Source of the DNA: Diplodia intermedia
Lineage: Eukaryota > Ascomycota > Dothideomycetes > Botryosphaeriales > Botryosphaeriaceae
Assembly (NCBI GenBank): GCA_021495925.1
Contig: JAKEKT010000062.1
Span: forward strand, 175,344 to 239,343
Length of the DNA: 64,000 nt
Direction of reading: 5' to 3'
In this document: positions 48,088 to 57,733 of the stretch, one piece after another
How positions within the stretch are numbered: the first letter of the stretch is position 1
How the letters are laid out: the number at the start of each line of letters is the position of its first letter
The notes under the pieces: model-generated
Told to the model about the DNA's origin: nothing
The model's database searches: none
The model's input: only the letters and a program-made list of their open reading frames with translations
Translations under genes and position numbers: made by a program

Positions 48088-49359
48088 CTAATCATCCCCG
48101 CTGAGTCCCAGAAAGTCGGTTCCAAACCAGTAGTCCAGCCACGCCCAAATCTTCCAATACATGCTCGCGATTTCCCAGTCGAAGGTGCCGTCGTCCTTGC
48201 GGGGCACCTCGTTGCCAATGACCTCGGTGCTGCCGCCCACAAACAGTCTGATCAGCGGCAGCGAGCCCAGCAGCTGCTGCCACTTGTTACCTACGGGCAG
48301 CAGCGCCTGTTCCGCCGGTAGCAGCACGGCACGCTTTGCGCCGCGCACGCGCAACGGCGGCGGGACAGCGGGCGGGACATCATCCGGGGCGGCGCCAGGT
48401 GTCTGGGCGTTGAGCGTGGCGGTCGCGGTCGAGGAGAAGGACGTCTGCGGCGTGGCGGCGGCGGCGGCGGCGGCGGCGGGCGCAGACTGCGTGGTCCGGG
48501 CGGAAGGGCGCCTGCGGAGGTTCGAGGGAAAGGAGCCGGTGACGGTGGCAGACGACGCGGTGTCGGAGGAGCGCGAGGGGCTGAGGCCGGCACCGCCGCC
48601 GGCGCGCAGCGTCGAAGTGGTGTTGCTGGGGCTCGTCTCGACGTTGCCGCCGTCCTCGAAGCCGGCGTGTGAGGCCGGGATGGCGACGTCGCGCGCGGGA
48701 CCGGTGCCGCGGTAGAGCTCGGCGTAGACGGCGTGGCCGTGCAGGACGTGTGGGGAGTAGTGGCAGGCGCGGTCGGCGGCCTCGGGCGAGTCGAAGGTCA
48801 CCTTGATCCAGTGGTTGCCGCCGCAGTACGTGTTCTTCTTGCGGAGCGCGGCGGCGGACAGGTTGCGCGCGGCGGCCGTACGTGTGATGCTGAGCGACAT
48901 GTTGTACCTGGACGAGGGCGGATGCCGGTCGTAGTCCTCGTATACGACGCCTTCCGCGATGCGCTCGTAGAACTCGATGGCCGCCCACTGTGTCTCGCCG
49001 CTGAAGCCATACAGCATGACCTCGGTGGGCTCCTTCGCGACCGATGCCTGGGTAGTGGGGAGCGCGGGTGCGCCGGAGGTGGCTTGCGATGGTTGCGGGC
49101 CGGTCTGGGGCTGCTCGACGGCCTTCGGGGCGGAGGCTTTGACTTGTGTGAAGATCTCGTCGATGGCTTTCAGGTTTGCGGCGCGGTTTTGGTCCTCCTT
49201 GCGAGCAGGTGTGCCGGTCGTCTTGCTGCGCGAAAGCCCGCGGCGGCGCGTCGAGCGGCCGAATGGTCCCTTCTCTTCGACGAAGCGGCGCTGGCCATGA
49301 GTGTCGCCGCTGGTCTCGTCGTCAGAATCGAAGATGGTGTCGGTCCAGAAGAAGCGCAT
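48088..49359 (-). CDS. nup53: Nucleoporin Nup53/Nup35 (MPPN RRM-like domain)
   Basis: The frame from ATG at 49359 encodes 423 residues. It begins MRFFWTDTIFDSDDE. The RRM-like Nup53/35 domain spans about residues 112-218: TEVMLYGFSGETQWAAIEFY, RYNMSLSIT, then KNTYCGGNHWIKVTFDSPEAADRA and HAVYAELYRG. A poly-Ala run (GCC repeat) follows near residue 315. The C-terminus, MYWKIWAWLDYWFG and then TDFLGL, is the aromatic amphipathic helix by which family members bind the nuclear membrane. Nup53 links the inner ring of the pore to transmembrane nucleoporins. The N-terminus is uncertain: upstream at 49439-49545 lies a protein-like frame ending at a good GTAAGT donor, and an acceptor sits right before this ATG, but the phases do not match (see findings). 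Confidence 0.85.
   Translation of the reverse strand: MRFFWTDTIFDSDDETSGDTHGQRRFVEEKGPFGRSTRRRGLSRSKTTGTPARKEDQNRAANLKAIDEIFTQVKASAPKAVEQPQTGPQPSQATSGAPALPTTQASVAKEPTEVMLYGFSGETQWAAIEFYERIAEGVVYEDYDRHPPSSRYNMSLSITRTAAARNLSAAALRKKNTYCGGNHWIKVTFDSPEAADRACHYSPHVLHGHAVYAELYRGTGPARDVAIPASHAGFEDGGNVETSPSNTTSTLRAGGGAGLSPSRSSDTASSATVTGSFPSNLRRRPSARTTQSAPAAAAAAAATPQTSFSSTATATLNAQTPGAAPDDVPPAVPPPLRVRGAKRAVLLPAEQALLPVGNKWQQLLGSLPLIRLFVGGSTEVIGNEVPRKDDGTFDWEIASMYWKIWAWLDYWFGTDFLGLSGDD
48455..48480 (-). repeat. GCC trinucleotide (poly-Ala) repeat in nup53
   Basis: A run of GCC codons, read as GGC on the + strand, encodes eight Ala in the linker after the RRM-like domain of Nup53. Confidence 0.8.
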
Positions 49360-50986
49360 CTTGGAAACAAGCACACGGTGGATCAAAAGAAGAGGAGGAG
49401 GGGACAAGGTGGGAGCAGGTAGAAAAGTGTAGACTTACTCGGCGTACTCGTAACCCCAGGGCAACTGGCGGCCGGCAGCGTCGAAGGCGCGCTCGGACTC
49501 AGGCACCGCATGCACCTGCATGCCTCCACGAAACGAATTCATTGCGTCTGATGACTTGGCGGCGCGCGAACGCGATCGAACAGCTGTTGTCGGCAACGGA
49601 GCAGCGATGTTTACGCTGAGCTTTGGCATCGCGCTGGAAAATCCTAGCTCCGCCCCGAACCGCGGCTGAATCCGTGCCATCCTGGTCGCCTTTTGCCGTC
49701 GCGCGTCGAGGGATTGAATTGTTGTGGCTGGGCGATGCTGTTGTTGAGGGAACGGGAATGAGCGTGTTCATGGAAGGGCGGTTCGAGTGAAGTAGGCAGT
49801 CGAAACACGAGGTGGTGCTCAATGGGTACAATAATAGGGCGGCTTGGCGCGTTGCTCTCACTTCACATCGAGTCCGCATCCGCAGCCAGCAGGGATTCAC
49901 AGCGGGCAGGAGAAGATTTCATGCAATAAATTATAGATTCTTGCACGTGGTACTACAAATCTATGGAGCATTCCGACCCGTGACTTGGAGCAATCTGTCC
50001 TTCGCTGGCATCTGACCTCGAACATCTGAGGATCGGGATGCCAGTGTAGGCAAACAGATATTCCACAGGACCACAGCAACTCCTGGATCCCAGACGATCT
50101 GCTACCGCGCCGTTGGCAGAAGATCGAGAACTCCTCGTGCAAGAATTGCATAGAAGCAATTTGATACTATGAATGCCATGTCAGCAAACGCTCGATGAAT
50201 GCGAAGTGCGAATATCGAGTAAGTAATTGGGTGTGTCCTCAGTGATCTTGGTGTAAAAAAATCATACCCGAAGGTCAAATACTATCTAGGCGTGATAAAG
50301 TTTTTTAATCATCGGACGGGGGGGGAGTGCGGCGGTGCTAGCAAAGGGATTTTGTTTTCTTACCTTACCAGTTCGCCTTCGCAATGGGCCTCGCGACCCA
50401 GGTCACGTCTGGGCAGCACCTAGCGTGGGTTCAGGAATGCCTACAATCATCTGGGCACGTCAGCGACAGCCCGTTGAAGTGCATCATGTGAAAATGGAGT
50501 GTGAGGTGGGTCAGAATATGTAAGAATTGAATATCATCGAACCTACGCCGTTAAGAGTCGCTGGCGGGCGTCTCCGGTCGCAGGCATCAATCGCAAATTA
50601 CCTCATCATTCGAGAGGCGCAAGGGAAAGACGAGAGAACGTACCTTTGCCGCAGGGGCAGCTTGTTGGGTGCGAGCGGACGGTGCGCTGCGGAGATTTTG
50701 GGAAAGAAGAAGTTCTGCGACGGCGGCCGCGCAGAAAAGTCGCGAGTCGCGCCAAGGCCGGCTATGCCCGATCGGGTGTGGCTCGCACACAACCAAAATC
50801 ACTCGGTAAGCGAGCACCTCTCGAGATAGCGAGCACGCCGCGGATTTCGACCTCCCCAACTAACGACAACAGCAGCACCACCGACCCCGTAGCACAGTAC
50901 GTTCTCCACCGTCGCTTCACACGCCAGCCCGCTATTCTTCTCTTGTTCGCACGCTCACACTCTCGCTTCCAGGCAAATCAGCCGCA
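49360..50986. other. Divergent region between nup53 and eL14
   Basis: The left side holds the possible first exon of Nup53 (minus strand, about 49439-49545). The middle (49900-50350) is AT-richer, with a G9 run near 50320. The right side, from about 50850, is the C-rich eL14 leader. Just before the eL14 ATG a CTTCCAG acceptor-like site at 50972 and a GTACGTT donor-like site near 50899 suggest an intron in the 5' UTR. Confidence 0.5.
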
Positions 50987-51652
50987 ATGGGTGACGCAGA
51001 GGTCAAGACATCGCAGTGGAGGCTCGTTGAGGTCGGCCGTGTGGTCCTCTTCGCCCAGGGCCCCTTCGAGGGCAAGCTTGCCACCATCGTCGAGATCATC
51101 GACCACAAGCGCGTACGTTGAGCGCATCGCCGCCAGCCGCCCCGCTGCGCGGTCTCCGAATCACGGAGTCGAATACTGACTCTCCCGCAGGTCCTCGTCG
51201 ATGGTCCCGCTTCCACCGCCGAGAAGACTGTGCCCCGCCACGCTTCTCCCCTCTCCCACCTGTCCCTGACTCCCATCGTCATCCCCAAGCTCCCCCGCGG
51301 TGCTCGCAACGGTGTCGTCAAGAAGGTCTGGGAGGCCACCGAGGTCGAGAAGAAGTTCGGCGAGAGCGCATGGGCGAAGAACAAGGACAGGATCGCCAAG
51401 CGCAGGGCGCTGAACGACTTTGAGCGCTTCAAGGTCATGAGGTTGAGGAAGCAGGTTGGTGCCCCCCGGAATCGGAACCCCGAAGGCGAAATGGAGTCCA
51501 GAGGGCGTGTCGCGCACAATGTTCCGCAACACTCCGCCTCAACTCCAACTCGCGCGCAGAGACGAGAATTGTTTGCTGACATCTTTGACCCTCAGGCCAA
51601 CTACGAGGTCAAGAAGAACTTCGCCAAGCTCCGTGCCTCCGCCAAGGCGTAA
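50987..51652 (+). CDS. rpl14: 60S ribosomal protein eL14
   Basis: Three exons, 50987-51112, 51191-51454 and 51596-51652, with introns of 78 and 141 bases, give 148 residues, the fungal eL14 size. The KOW-type N-terminal part reads WRLVEVGRVVLFAQGPFEGK and LATIVEIIDHKRVLVDGP. It is followed by SLTPIVIPKLPRGARN and a basic C-terminal helix (AKNKDRIAKRRALNDFERFK) ending KLRASAKA. It is a component of the 60S subunit. The second intron, donor GTTGGT, is a multiple of three and contains no stop in frame, so an unspliced mRNA would encode a 195-residue form. The splice is preferred because RLRKQ-ANYEVKK is the conserved joint. Confidence 0.95.
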
Positions 51653-52403
51653 AATGTTCCATCGGTGAGACGGGGTTCTAAAGGACGGGTTGTTTTACGG
51701 CATCACACTGGAGAAGGTCTTTTGCGGTCGACATGATCCTGCGCGGCATTTTCCACCCCCGAGAACACAATGGAGACGGTTCATAAAAAGATATCAAGTA
51801 TCCAAGGTTCTCAAAATGAATGCAAATCCGGACAAGCGGGGCGTATGGGATTTATTTTTGAAGACAGTGTCATGGGCTCTAATGTGCAGGCGGTGTTATG
51901 ACGATGATCCAGACGTCCTACCCGAAGTGCTCGATGCTCCCTTGTGGATCTTCGCTCTATTGGAGATTTTGATGCCATGCGCACGGAAATACACGCTACT
52001 CAGTCTAGTGCCCGAGCCTTAACACATGGTAGATCTCGCGACTATATCGCCTATTACTCAAAATCAGGACGACAACGGGCCGGCTAATCTCACTGGTCAT
52101 AGCGGCTTTAGCAATTGAGCTGATACGCATTTAGCTGAGAAATCACGCCTATGTGGCTACTGGAAATCATGTCTGGATTTCTTTGTACACCTTCAAACCT
52201 GGGATCTGCGTCCGGGACATCACTTCAACTGTTCACGTAGGAAGTACACATCGCCCTTTTGTGCGGCACAGAAGGAACGATTCTTTTGCAAACCATTGCG
52301 GTAGCACTACTCATGATTTATCATATCGGATGCAGCAATTGGGCCGCACGAAGCGTTACCCCGGAACTCCGAAAGTCCGCAATGCCGAGTCTGGATGAAT
52401 TAT
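51653..52403. other. Intergenic region between eL14 and the oxidoreductase
   Basis: This is the 3' flank of two convergent genes. No frame with recognisable content is present. Composition is moderate to AT-leaning, and nothing else is seen. Confidence 0.55.
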
Positions 52404-53645
52404 TTACCCATCTTGCACCTTGACGACGACTTTCCCTCTTGCCCGTTGGCTAAGGATTCGTTCGTAAGCCTGTACATGCATTAGCTTGTCTCGTCTCATT
52501 GCTCCGGTGCAGTCCACGCGTTTGACCAGCGGGGCCCCACTTACCCCGAGAACATCCTCCATATCAAACACACTGTCCACAACCCTCTTCAGCTTGCCCT
52601 CCTGCACCAGCTTCACCAACTCCTCCCTACGCTCCGGAGTTATAGGCGTCTGTTGGAAGATGAACTTCCTCGGGGTACCTCCCAGCACTTTCGGCCACCA
52701 ATAGTTCACCGGCACGTTCCAAAACAGCGTCGTGAGAATCCCCTCCATAGCCCCGACACTTACAAACACCCCGGCCTCCTTCAGGTACTCCGGGCTCCTC
52801 TCAAACAACACCTGCACCCCCACACAATCCAACACGGCATCGAACTTGCCCTCGTCCCCACCCCCGCCGTACTCCTCCGCCAACCACCCCGCAACCCCAT
52901 CTCCCTTCCTTCCCCTCCCCCCTCCTCGCCGCCGTCGTCCGCCCTCCCCCTCCTCCTCCCGATGATCCACCACCCGGTCCGCCCCCAGCCCCCTCACCAG
53001 CGCGAACCCGTCCTCCCCCGACGCCGTCGCCACGACCTCAGCGGCGCCGAACACGCGCTTCGCCATCTGCACGACCATGGTGCCAACGCCGCCAGTCGCG
53101 CCATTGACGAAGACGCGGCCGCCGCGGCCGCCGCCGCCCGCGGGCAGCGCGCGCCGGCACATCAGCAGCGCCGTCTGCCCGTTGCCGTCCACCCCGGCGG
53201 CGTGCTCGGGCGCGAGGCGCACCGGACACACGCCGACGGCGGCCGGCGCCGCGACGACGTACTCGGCCAGCGTGCCCGCGCCGCGCACCAGCGACGACGT
53301 AGGCGGCAGCGTGCCGAAGACGCGCGTGCCGGGCGGCGAGAGGGGGGGAGGCGTGAATGGGGTGCTGGCTGCGACGGTGCCGGTGAAGGAGAGCTCGGGG
53401 ATGCAGGGACGTGGGCGCCCCGGGCGGAGGAAGGGGAGGAGCGGGATCAGGTGGCCGATGGATGGGGTGAGGGAGGCGTGGGTGATGCGGATGAGGATGT
53501 TGGGGGTTGTGGGGGAGAGGGTGGGGGTTGGGTGTGCGGGGGAGAGGTGGAGGACGTCGGCGATGGGGCCGCGGCGGGTGTAGGTCCAGGCGCGCATGGT
53601 TGGGGGCGTGGTGGGTGGTGGTACTGGAGTGGTGGTGGTGGACAT
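52404..53645 (-). CDS. MDR-superfamily NAD(P)-dependent oxidoreductase (quinone-oxidoreductase / RTN4IP1-like, zinc-less)
   Basis: Two exons on the minus strand, 53645-52545 and 52469-52404, with a 75-base intron (GTAAGT, ACAG), give 388 residues. It has a GroES-like N-terminal half (MRAWTYTRRGP, then ILIRITHASLTPSIG, and PELSFTGTV). The nucleotide-binding Rossmann motif VNGATGGVGTMVVQMAK is near residues 180-196. GADRVVDHRE marks the next strand, and FDAVLDCVGV and AGVFVSVGAM follow. The Cys and His ligands of zinc alcohol dehydrogenases are absent. Substrate is unknown. A low-complexity Glu, Gly and Arg insertion (about residues 230-250) interrupts the Rossmann fold. Start at 53645 is the first ATG; the Met at residue 17 (53597) is where family similarity begins and may be the true start. 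The intron is stop-free in frame. Confidence 0.82.
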   Translation of the reverse strand: MSTTTTPVPPPTTPPTMRAWTYTRRGPIADVLHLSPAHPTPTLSPTTPNILIRITHASLTPSIGHLIPLLPFLRPGRPRPCIPELSFTGTVAASTPFTPPPLSPPGTRVFGTLPPTSSLVRGAGTLAEYVVAAPAAVGVCPVRLAPEHAAGVDGNGQTALLMCRRALPAGGGGRGGRVFVNGATGGVGTMVVQMAKRVFGAAEVVATASGEDGFALVRGLGADRVVDHREEEGEGGRRRRGGGRGRKGDGVAGWLAEEYGGGGDEGKFDAVLDCVGVQVLFERSPEYLKEAGVFVSVGAMEGILTTLFWNVPVNYWWPKVLGGTPRKFIFQQTPITPERREELVKLVQEGKLKRVVDSVFDMEDVLGVSGAPLVKRVDCTGAMRRDKLMHVQAYERILSQRARGKVVVKVQDG

Positions 53646-54614
53646 GGTGGGGGAGATGCTGGACGAGGACTTGGGTATGTATTTCTGAGTGTGATATGGA
53701 GATGGAAAGATTGATTCTGCTATAGAGGGGGAGAGCAGGGCGGGTGCTGCGATCTTGTAGCTTTATATGCTCAAGTGGCAGGCTTGCGCTGTCCAGCGCT
53801 TGGTGGACGTCTGGCATTCCCGCCTGATGACAAACGCCTACGCCATACGACGCGGACGCGGATATCTGGAGGTCCGGAAGGATCATGCAGATACCAAAAA
53901 GGTTGGACTGCAAAATGCAGTGATGGGTGTAAGAAAGATGGATCAAGTTTTCGTCCGGACGTGGAGAGACAGGGATGTGCCAAGCCCTCCGGACGAACAT
54001 GTCAGCCGCGCACGAAATGAGACGCCTTTGCGATGAGCCGATGTATGATCAAGTAGAGAGAAGTGGACGAGGTAATGGAACAACTATTTGGAAAGTAATC
54101 TTTGTAAGAATGAAGGAACGGAGAACGGATTGCAGCATTCGGGTCAGTTCATGTGCTTAGCTCGGAGCTCCTTCAATGGCCGCACAGTGATGCACGAATA
54201 GCTCTGCGTGAGCCAATAGGCATTCCGAGACGGGGACATGCAGAGACTGAAAGCAATCATGCTCATGCAAGATCCTGTTAAGTGAAAGGTGAGTTTACAG
54301 GGACTGCAGCAGTTGAGGTGAGGCGACGGAACGCGGCTATGCGCGAGCGCAGGATGCGGAGCGTGCGCAAAGTGATTTCACACAAGCATCGCAATCGAAT
54401 CCAACGGCGGAAAATGCATTGCGCTTGCCGTAGCAATTTGTTTGGGGCTGGGGTTGCGGACGGTGCTTAGGGTTGCGGGGTTGGTGCGGTGATGGATGGC
54501 ATCACACCGTCTCGCTTGCAGCAGCTCCCGCGCACAAGCAGTTTTCAGTCCCGCCAACAGCTCAACGCCCGGCGACGACAACCCTAGCATCGCTCCACCA
54601 ACAAACCGCCCACC
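53646..54614. promoter_or_regulatory. Divergent promoter region, oxidoreductase and egd2
   Basis: About 970 bases lie between the two start codons. The first 100 bases are GT-rich on the + strand next to the oxidoreductase start. The 100 bases before the NAC-alpha ATG are C and A rich, typical of a leader of a highly expressed fungal gene. No coding frame is supported between. Confidence 0.5.
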
Positions 54615-55432
54615 ATGTCCAACCCCCGTGTCGAAGAGCTCCCCGACGAGCCCGAGAAGAAGGTCGCCGAGGTCGAGGATGAGTCCAGCTCCGAGTCTGG
54701 CGACGAGGGTGCCGGCGACGCCAGCATCCCCGCCGGTGCCCAGGTCACCGTCCACTCGCGCAACGAGAAGAAGGCCCGCAAGGCCATCGCGAAGCTCGGC
54801 CTGAAGCACATCGAGGGCATCACCCGCGTCACCCTCCGCAGGCCCAAGAACGTGAGTCGTTTGTAGCTAGGGAACCTGCATCCTCTTCTGCAGCCTTGCG
54901 GCTGCGGCATTGGCGCCTTTGCAGCTCGCGCCGGAGCCGCAGGCAACACCGGAGCAGCTGCGAGCGCGATACGCCTATTCTGGAGCTTTTGCTGACTGGT
55001 TGAACGTAGATCCTCTTCGTCATCAACAACCCCGACGTCTACAAGTCCCCCAACAGCAACACCTGGATGTAAGCATATGCAAAACTCCACAGACTTGGAG
55101 CAGACTAGTAACACTGTGGCAGCATCTTCGGTGAGGCCAAGATCGAGGACCTGAACGCCGCCGCCCAGGCCTCCGCTGCCCAGCAGCTCGCTCAGGCCGA
55201 GGCTGCCGGTGAGCACGAGGGTCACGACCACGGCAAGGGCAAGGAGCCCGCCGTCGAGGAGAAGAAGGAGGAGGAGGAGGATGACGGCGAGGAGGTCGAC
55301 GAGTCCGGTCTCGAGGCCAAGGACATCGAGCTGGTCATGCAGCAGGCCAGCGTCTCGCGGAAGAAGGCCGTCAAGGCGCTCAAGGAGAACGACAACGACA
55401 TTGTCAACTCCATCATGGCCCTCAGCATATAA
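54615..55432 (+). CDS. egd2: Nascent polypeptide-associated complex subunit alpha (Egd2)
   Basis: Three exons, 54615-54851, 55010-55068 and 55123-55432, with introns of 158 and 54 bases, give 201 residues, the usual fungal length. An acidic N-terminus is followed by the NAC domain at about residues 44-110 (SRNEKKARKAIAKLGLKHI, TRVTLRRPKN-ILFVINNPDVYKSP, IFGEAKIEDL). A Glu-rich linker leads to a C-terminal UBA domain (AKDIELVMQQASVSRKKAV to NSIMALSI). With the beta subunit it binds emerging chains at the ribosome exit and prevents mistargeting. The middle exon has only 59 bases. Confidence 0.96.
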
Positions 55433-55908
55433 GTTCGCGGAAACGCGGGCGCTGAGGCGCAGTGATGCGCGCTTTCATTATCCCCGGAGCGAAGGCTGGG
55501 CGAAGGGCTTACCGGCATCTGTACAAGATAAAGGCACTGGGCTGGGCCGCGACCTAGGATAGGAGCCATTGGACTCTGCGGAGCCGTGGTAAAATCTAAA
55601 AAGTTCCTTCGAGGCTGAAGCTTTCCATTGTGCTCAGACGCGGCCGTGTCTGCCCCAATTGCTGTTTTGATGACTTACCCGCCATGATATCAGGCCCCGA
55701 GTGGCCATGCCTTCAGAATCGCAGCAATAAGCGGCCAATTGGGCAGCCGTGCACAGTGGTGTCTCCCATTGCGGACCTTGGTGCGGGAGCGAGACGTCAC
55801 GTGCGTGAGGCTTGGCGTCGACGGGCCTGCGGGAAGCTCGAAAACGCAGCCGACTTCGTCCTTGCCAGCCCGGTATCTCCACTCATCACCAACATCGCAA
55901 CCATCACA
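55433..55908. promoter_or_regulatory. Intergenic region with atp7 promoter
   Basis: This is the NAC-alpha 3' flank and the Atp7 promoter. The frames here are short and featureless. A TCACGTGCGTGA stretch near 55797-55808 contains the E-box core CACGTG, which could bind a bHLH factor such as Cbf1. This is a motif match only. Confidence 0.4.
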
Positions 55909-56716
55909 ATGGCCGTCGGAGTACGTGCAATCCCCCCGCTGACCCCGTCGCAGTCCGTGCCGACCACCATTGTCGCCGCGACGCATCCGCGTTGAAGAGA
56001 CCCCCGGTGCCGGAGCAATTGGGCAAAGCGGCTAACGTTCCTCCCACCCGTGCAGCGCAGCGCAGCCCTCAAACTCGACTGGACGAAGCTGGGCACCCAG
56101 CTGAACCTGCGTGGTGCGACCGCATCCTCGCTGGCCGCCTTCAAGAAGCGCAACGACGACGCGCGCCGCAAGGTGCAGGTGCTGTCGGAGCAGCCTACCA
56201 CGGTCGACTTCGCCCGCTACCGCAGCATCCTCAAGAACCAGGCCATCGTCGACCAGATCGAGAAGGAGTTCAACGCCTTCAAGCCCGCCACCTACGATGT
56301 CCAGAGGCAGATCAAGTCCATCGAGGCATTCGAGGCGCAGGCCGTGAAGAGCGCCGAGGAGACCAAGGGCGCCGTCGACAATGAGCTGCGCGACCTGGAG
56401 AAGACGCTGAAGAGCATTGAGGAGGCCAGGCCCTTCGAGGACCTCACCGTGGTGCGTATACACCGGGATCTGGGATGGAGTCGGGTCGGGGTTGGGGGTT
56501 GGATTCATTTGGCTAACGATTGGCGTCTCCAATGCAGGACGAGGTTGCCGCTGCTCGCCCCGACGTCGACCAGCGCACCGAGCAGCTCGTCAGCAAGGGC
56601 CGCTGGGCCGTCCCCGGCTACAAGGTGCGTGTCAACAACTGCGTGCATGATGCGTTGGGGGCTCAGACTTGCTTACACCCCAACAGGAGAAGTTCGGCGA
56701 CCTTTCCGTCCTCTAA
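55909..56716 (+). CDS. atp7: Mitochondrial ATP synthase subunit d (Atp7)
   Basis: Four exons, 55909-55920, 56056-56451, 56538-56624 and 56687-56716, with introns of 135, 86 and 62 bases, give 174 residues, equal to yeast Atp7. The first exon codes for only four residues (MAVG) and the last for nine (EKFGDLSVL). The body reads RSAALKLDWTKLGTQLNLRG, then VDFARYRSILKNQAIVDQIE, and ends with RTEQLVSKGRWAVPGYK. Subunit d is part of the peripheral stalk of the F1Fo enzyme on the matrix side. The tiny end exons were placed from splice sites and the conserved protein ends. They would be easy to miss in automatic annotation. Confidence 0.95.
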
Positions 56717-57698
56717 ATGCATTCGTGGTTATCGAAGATCATCTCGTCCTTGCCGGGACTGTACTATTGTGCATAGCTCCGAATTGCCCGGCGTCAAGAT
56801 AGATAGTTCAACTGGCTATTTTGACCGCGCGAAGACCAATATCCCACAATCGATTCTCTTTTGCATTTCACTGCTGTTCGACTTGGTCTGGCACCACCAA
56901 AGACTCAAGTCATTGATATCAAGGCACTGCCGACTGTATTGTGTCCTGGTCATGTACTACTAACTCTCACAAGTCGTGTCGCTATGCAGTTGGCAGATGA
57001 GAAACCATTCACCGGTCTCTTAGGACAATACTCGCTTTTGAGAATAATCTAGCACTCATGCTCCAGCTGTTACGAATTTGTCTTGATATTGCTAGCACCT
57101 CATCAAACACCGCATCTCAATGCCTAAATCCGAAGGCTCGGAATGGAGAAAAGAGCTAGGATATAGCAGCAGAATTCCAGGGAGTAAAACTGGGCATGGT
57201 ATTCTTCGGTTAGGAACTCGTAACTGATGAAGCCTGGGATGATCTGTGTGTTTGCAGGAATTTGTGGGTGTTAAGGTGACTCGACCGAATAACCTACCGC
57301 AACGACAATTCCAGGTTGCAACGCCCATTCCACCTGGATGCCGTGGGATGGCAAGCACGCGATTTTGTAGCTGATCGGTCCATTACAATCAGGTAGGAAG
57401 GCGTTAAAGAAAGGCGTATGCCGAATCTTCACTGACGAATTTCCAGCTGATGCATCATCAGAGATGTGTTTACTCGCCATTCTACTTGTCTAAGAAGATG
57501 CACATCTATCAAGTCATCCCAAAATGCATCTGCTCTTCTTCTTCTCCGTCCGACCGTCTCGCCTTCCCAGACCCTCCGGCCCGACCTTCTCCACCGCCAC
57601 CGCTGCTGCTCGCGGCGTCATCGTCATCATCATCATCATCACTCTCCCTCCCCGGATCTTGCTACCGCTCGCCCACAACCAACCCCTTACCCTTACCC

Positions 57699-57699
<1 letters not shown>
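56717..57699. other. Intergenic region, atp7 to broken Trk gene
   Basis: This about 1 kb is lower in GC than its flanks and has no recognisable frame. From about 57530 to 57700 it becomes C-rich with CCG, CAT and CTT runs. It marks the transition to the decayed transporter segment. Confidence 0.55.
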
Positions 57700-57732
<33 letters not shown>

Positions 57733-57733
57733 G
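57700..57733. repeat. (CCG)11 trinucleotide repeat
   Basis: About eleven CCG units end exactly where the recognisable Trk reading frame stops. The repeat may have replaced or interrupted the 3' half of the gene. Confidence 0.85.

Noticed and set aside
52653..53714. 353-codon + strand frame opposite the MDR oxidoreductase
   Set aside because: It is an antisense shadow of a GC-rich gene, dominated by Arg, Pro and Gly runs.
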